Source: Methylomonas methanica (lineage in GTDB: Bacteria > Pseudomonadota > Gammaproteobacteria > Methylococcales > Methylomonadaceae). Taken from it: a stretch of DNA of 33,623 nucleotides. The position numbers and the translations under genes were made by a program. Below the pieces are notes generated by a model that was not told the DNA's origin, searched no databases, and worked only from the letters and a program-made list of their open reading frames with translations. Below are positions 33,112 through 33,623 of the stretch, piece after piece (within the stretch, counting starts at the first letter, position 1; each line of letters begins with the position of its first letter). The stretch is taken from positions 1-33,623 of the forward strand of contig NZ_LUUG01000072.1 in assembly GCF_001644035.1 (NCBI RefSeq), in the 5' to 3' direction.

Positions 33112-33623
33112 ATGAAAACTCAGAAAACAAATTGGCATAATCAATCATTGGATGCATTGGAAACCGGCTTGCAGATTGATGTGCAGCAAGGTCTAACTGA
33201 CATCCAGGCTGAACAACGCCTGAAACAATACGGCTTGAATTGCCTTACGCCCCAGCGCGGCAAAAGCCCATTGCGGTTACTGTTTGAACAGGTAAACCAG
33301 CCGCTGGTTTACATCTTATTGATTGCTGCGGCGATTACCGGCTTCCTGGAAGAATGGGTGGACAGCAGCGTTATTTTTGGTGTGGTACTAGTCAATACCA
33401 TTATTGGATTCATTCAGGAATCCAACGCCCTGAAAGCCATTGATGCGCTCAGCCGGGTATTGACGGTCAGAGCAACGGTACTGCGTAACGGTCAACGCCG
33501 TTCCATTTCGGCTAACGAGTTGACGGTTGGGGATGTGGTGTTTTTACAATCCGGCGACAAAGTACCGGCCGACTTACGCTTGTTGCAAATCCGAGAGTTG
33601 CAAATTGATGAGTCCGCGCTGAC
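33112..33623 (+). CDS. Second P2-type cation ATPase, 5' part (window edge)
   Basis: 170 codons from ATG 33112 to the window end. The product is closely similar throughout to the ATPase at 15382: WHNQSLDALETGLQIDVQQGL, QYGLNCLTPQRGKSPLRLLFEQ, NQPLVYILL, EEWVDSSVIFGVVLVN, SNALKAIDALSRVLTV, LQSGDKVPADLRLLQIRELQ. The visible part includes M1-M2 and the start of the actuator domain, ending just before the TGES loop. Catalytic parts lie outside the window. It is divergent from marR, and the start fits that of its paralogue. Ion specificity is open. Confidence 0.9.
   Translation, partial: MKTQKTNWHNQSLDALETGLQIDVQQGLTDIQAEQRLKQYGLNCLTPQRGKSPLRLLFEQVNQPLVYILLIAAAITGFLEEWVDSSVIFGVVLVNTIIGFIQESNALKAIDALSRVLTVRATVLRNGQRRSISANELTVGDVVFLQSGDKVPADLRLLQIRELQIDESAL

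Overview
This 33.6 kb window reads as a chromosomal segment from a Gram-negative gammaproteobacterium. The protein repertoire (HvfABC/bufferin-type metallophore genes, ArsS, OpgC, a CzcA-type RND pump, SulP plus UspA) and the base composition would fit a Methylococcaceae-type methanotroph such as Methylomonas or Methylobacter. That is an inference: no methane-oxidation gene, rRNA or tRNA lies in the window.

Region 1 (1-9068) is a metal/arsenic stress block. A leftward operon (4644 to 474) encodes a Cys-repeat RiPP metallophore precursor (HvfA), its MNIO/DUF692 maturase (HvfB), the DUF2063 partner (HvfC), a DoxX membrane protein, a DUF3047 protein and the arsenosugar radical-SAM enzyme ArsS. 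A second leftward operon (9005 to 5777) encodes a PiT transporter, an ArsM arsenite methyltransferase, an ECF sigma factor, a 66-residue zinc-finger anti-sigma candidate and an 11-cysteine GDCCVxC protein. A rightward HD-GYP gene with a zinc ribbon (4874-5770) lies between them. The same promoter signature (GTAAGG, 15-16 nt, CGACTnA) precedes all three units, so the ECF factor probably controls them together. A truncated NrtS-like gene sits at the left edge.

Region 2 (9112-15021) is a leftward run: opgC, a CPA2 antiporter, DUF502, a 180-residue membrane protein, a membrane-anchored GH17 enzyme and a 69-residue membrane protein. This looks like cell-envelope glucan and osmotic or ionic homeostasis. 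Region 3 (15382-19153, rightward) holds a P2-type ATPase, a small membrane protein and a DedA protein. Region 4 (19269-20570) is a secreted GH5 enzyme behind a decayed second opgC copy. Region 5 (21036-29117) is an OmpR-type two-component system followed by a CzcCBA-type tripartite efflux operon. Region 6 holds a wrecked flgK, then a leftward sulP-usp pair, a MarR regulator and the start of a second, closely similar P-type ATPase that runs off the right edge.

Two regulatory layers stand out. One is the three-promoter ECF regulon of region 1. The other is a four-copy promoter module: two TGAAAGG half-sites 11 bp apart and a TAnnAT -10 box exactly 7 nt further on. It lies upstream of opgC, the opgC remnant/GH5 gene, a mini-lipoprotein and the efflux operon, and is probably the target of the local response regulator. 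The window also carries several partial duplications and relics (opgC 5' end, DUF502 3' end, the 3' end of the 180-residue gene, a duplicated promoter plus lipoprotein signal, flgK), which points to repeated local rearrangement. All calls come from reading the sequence; no database search was run.
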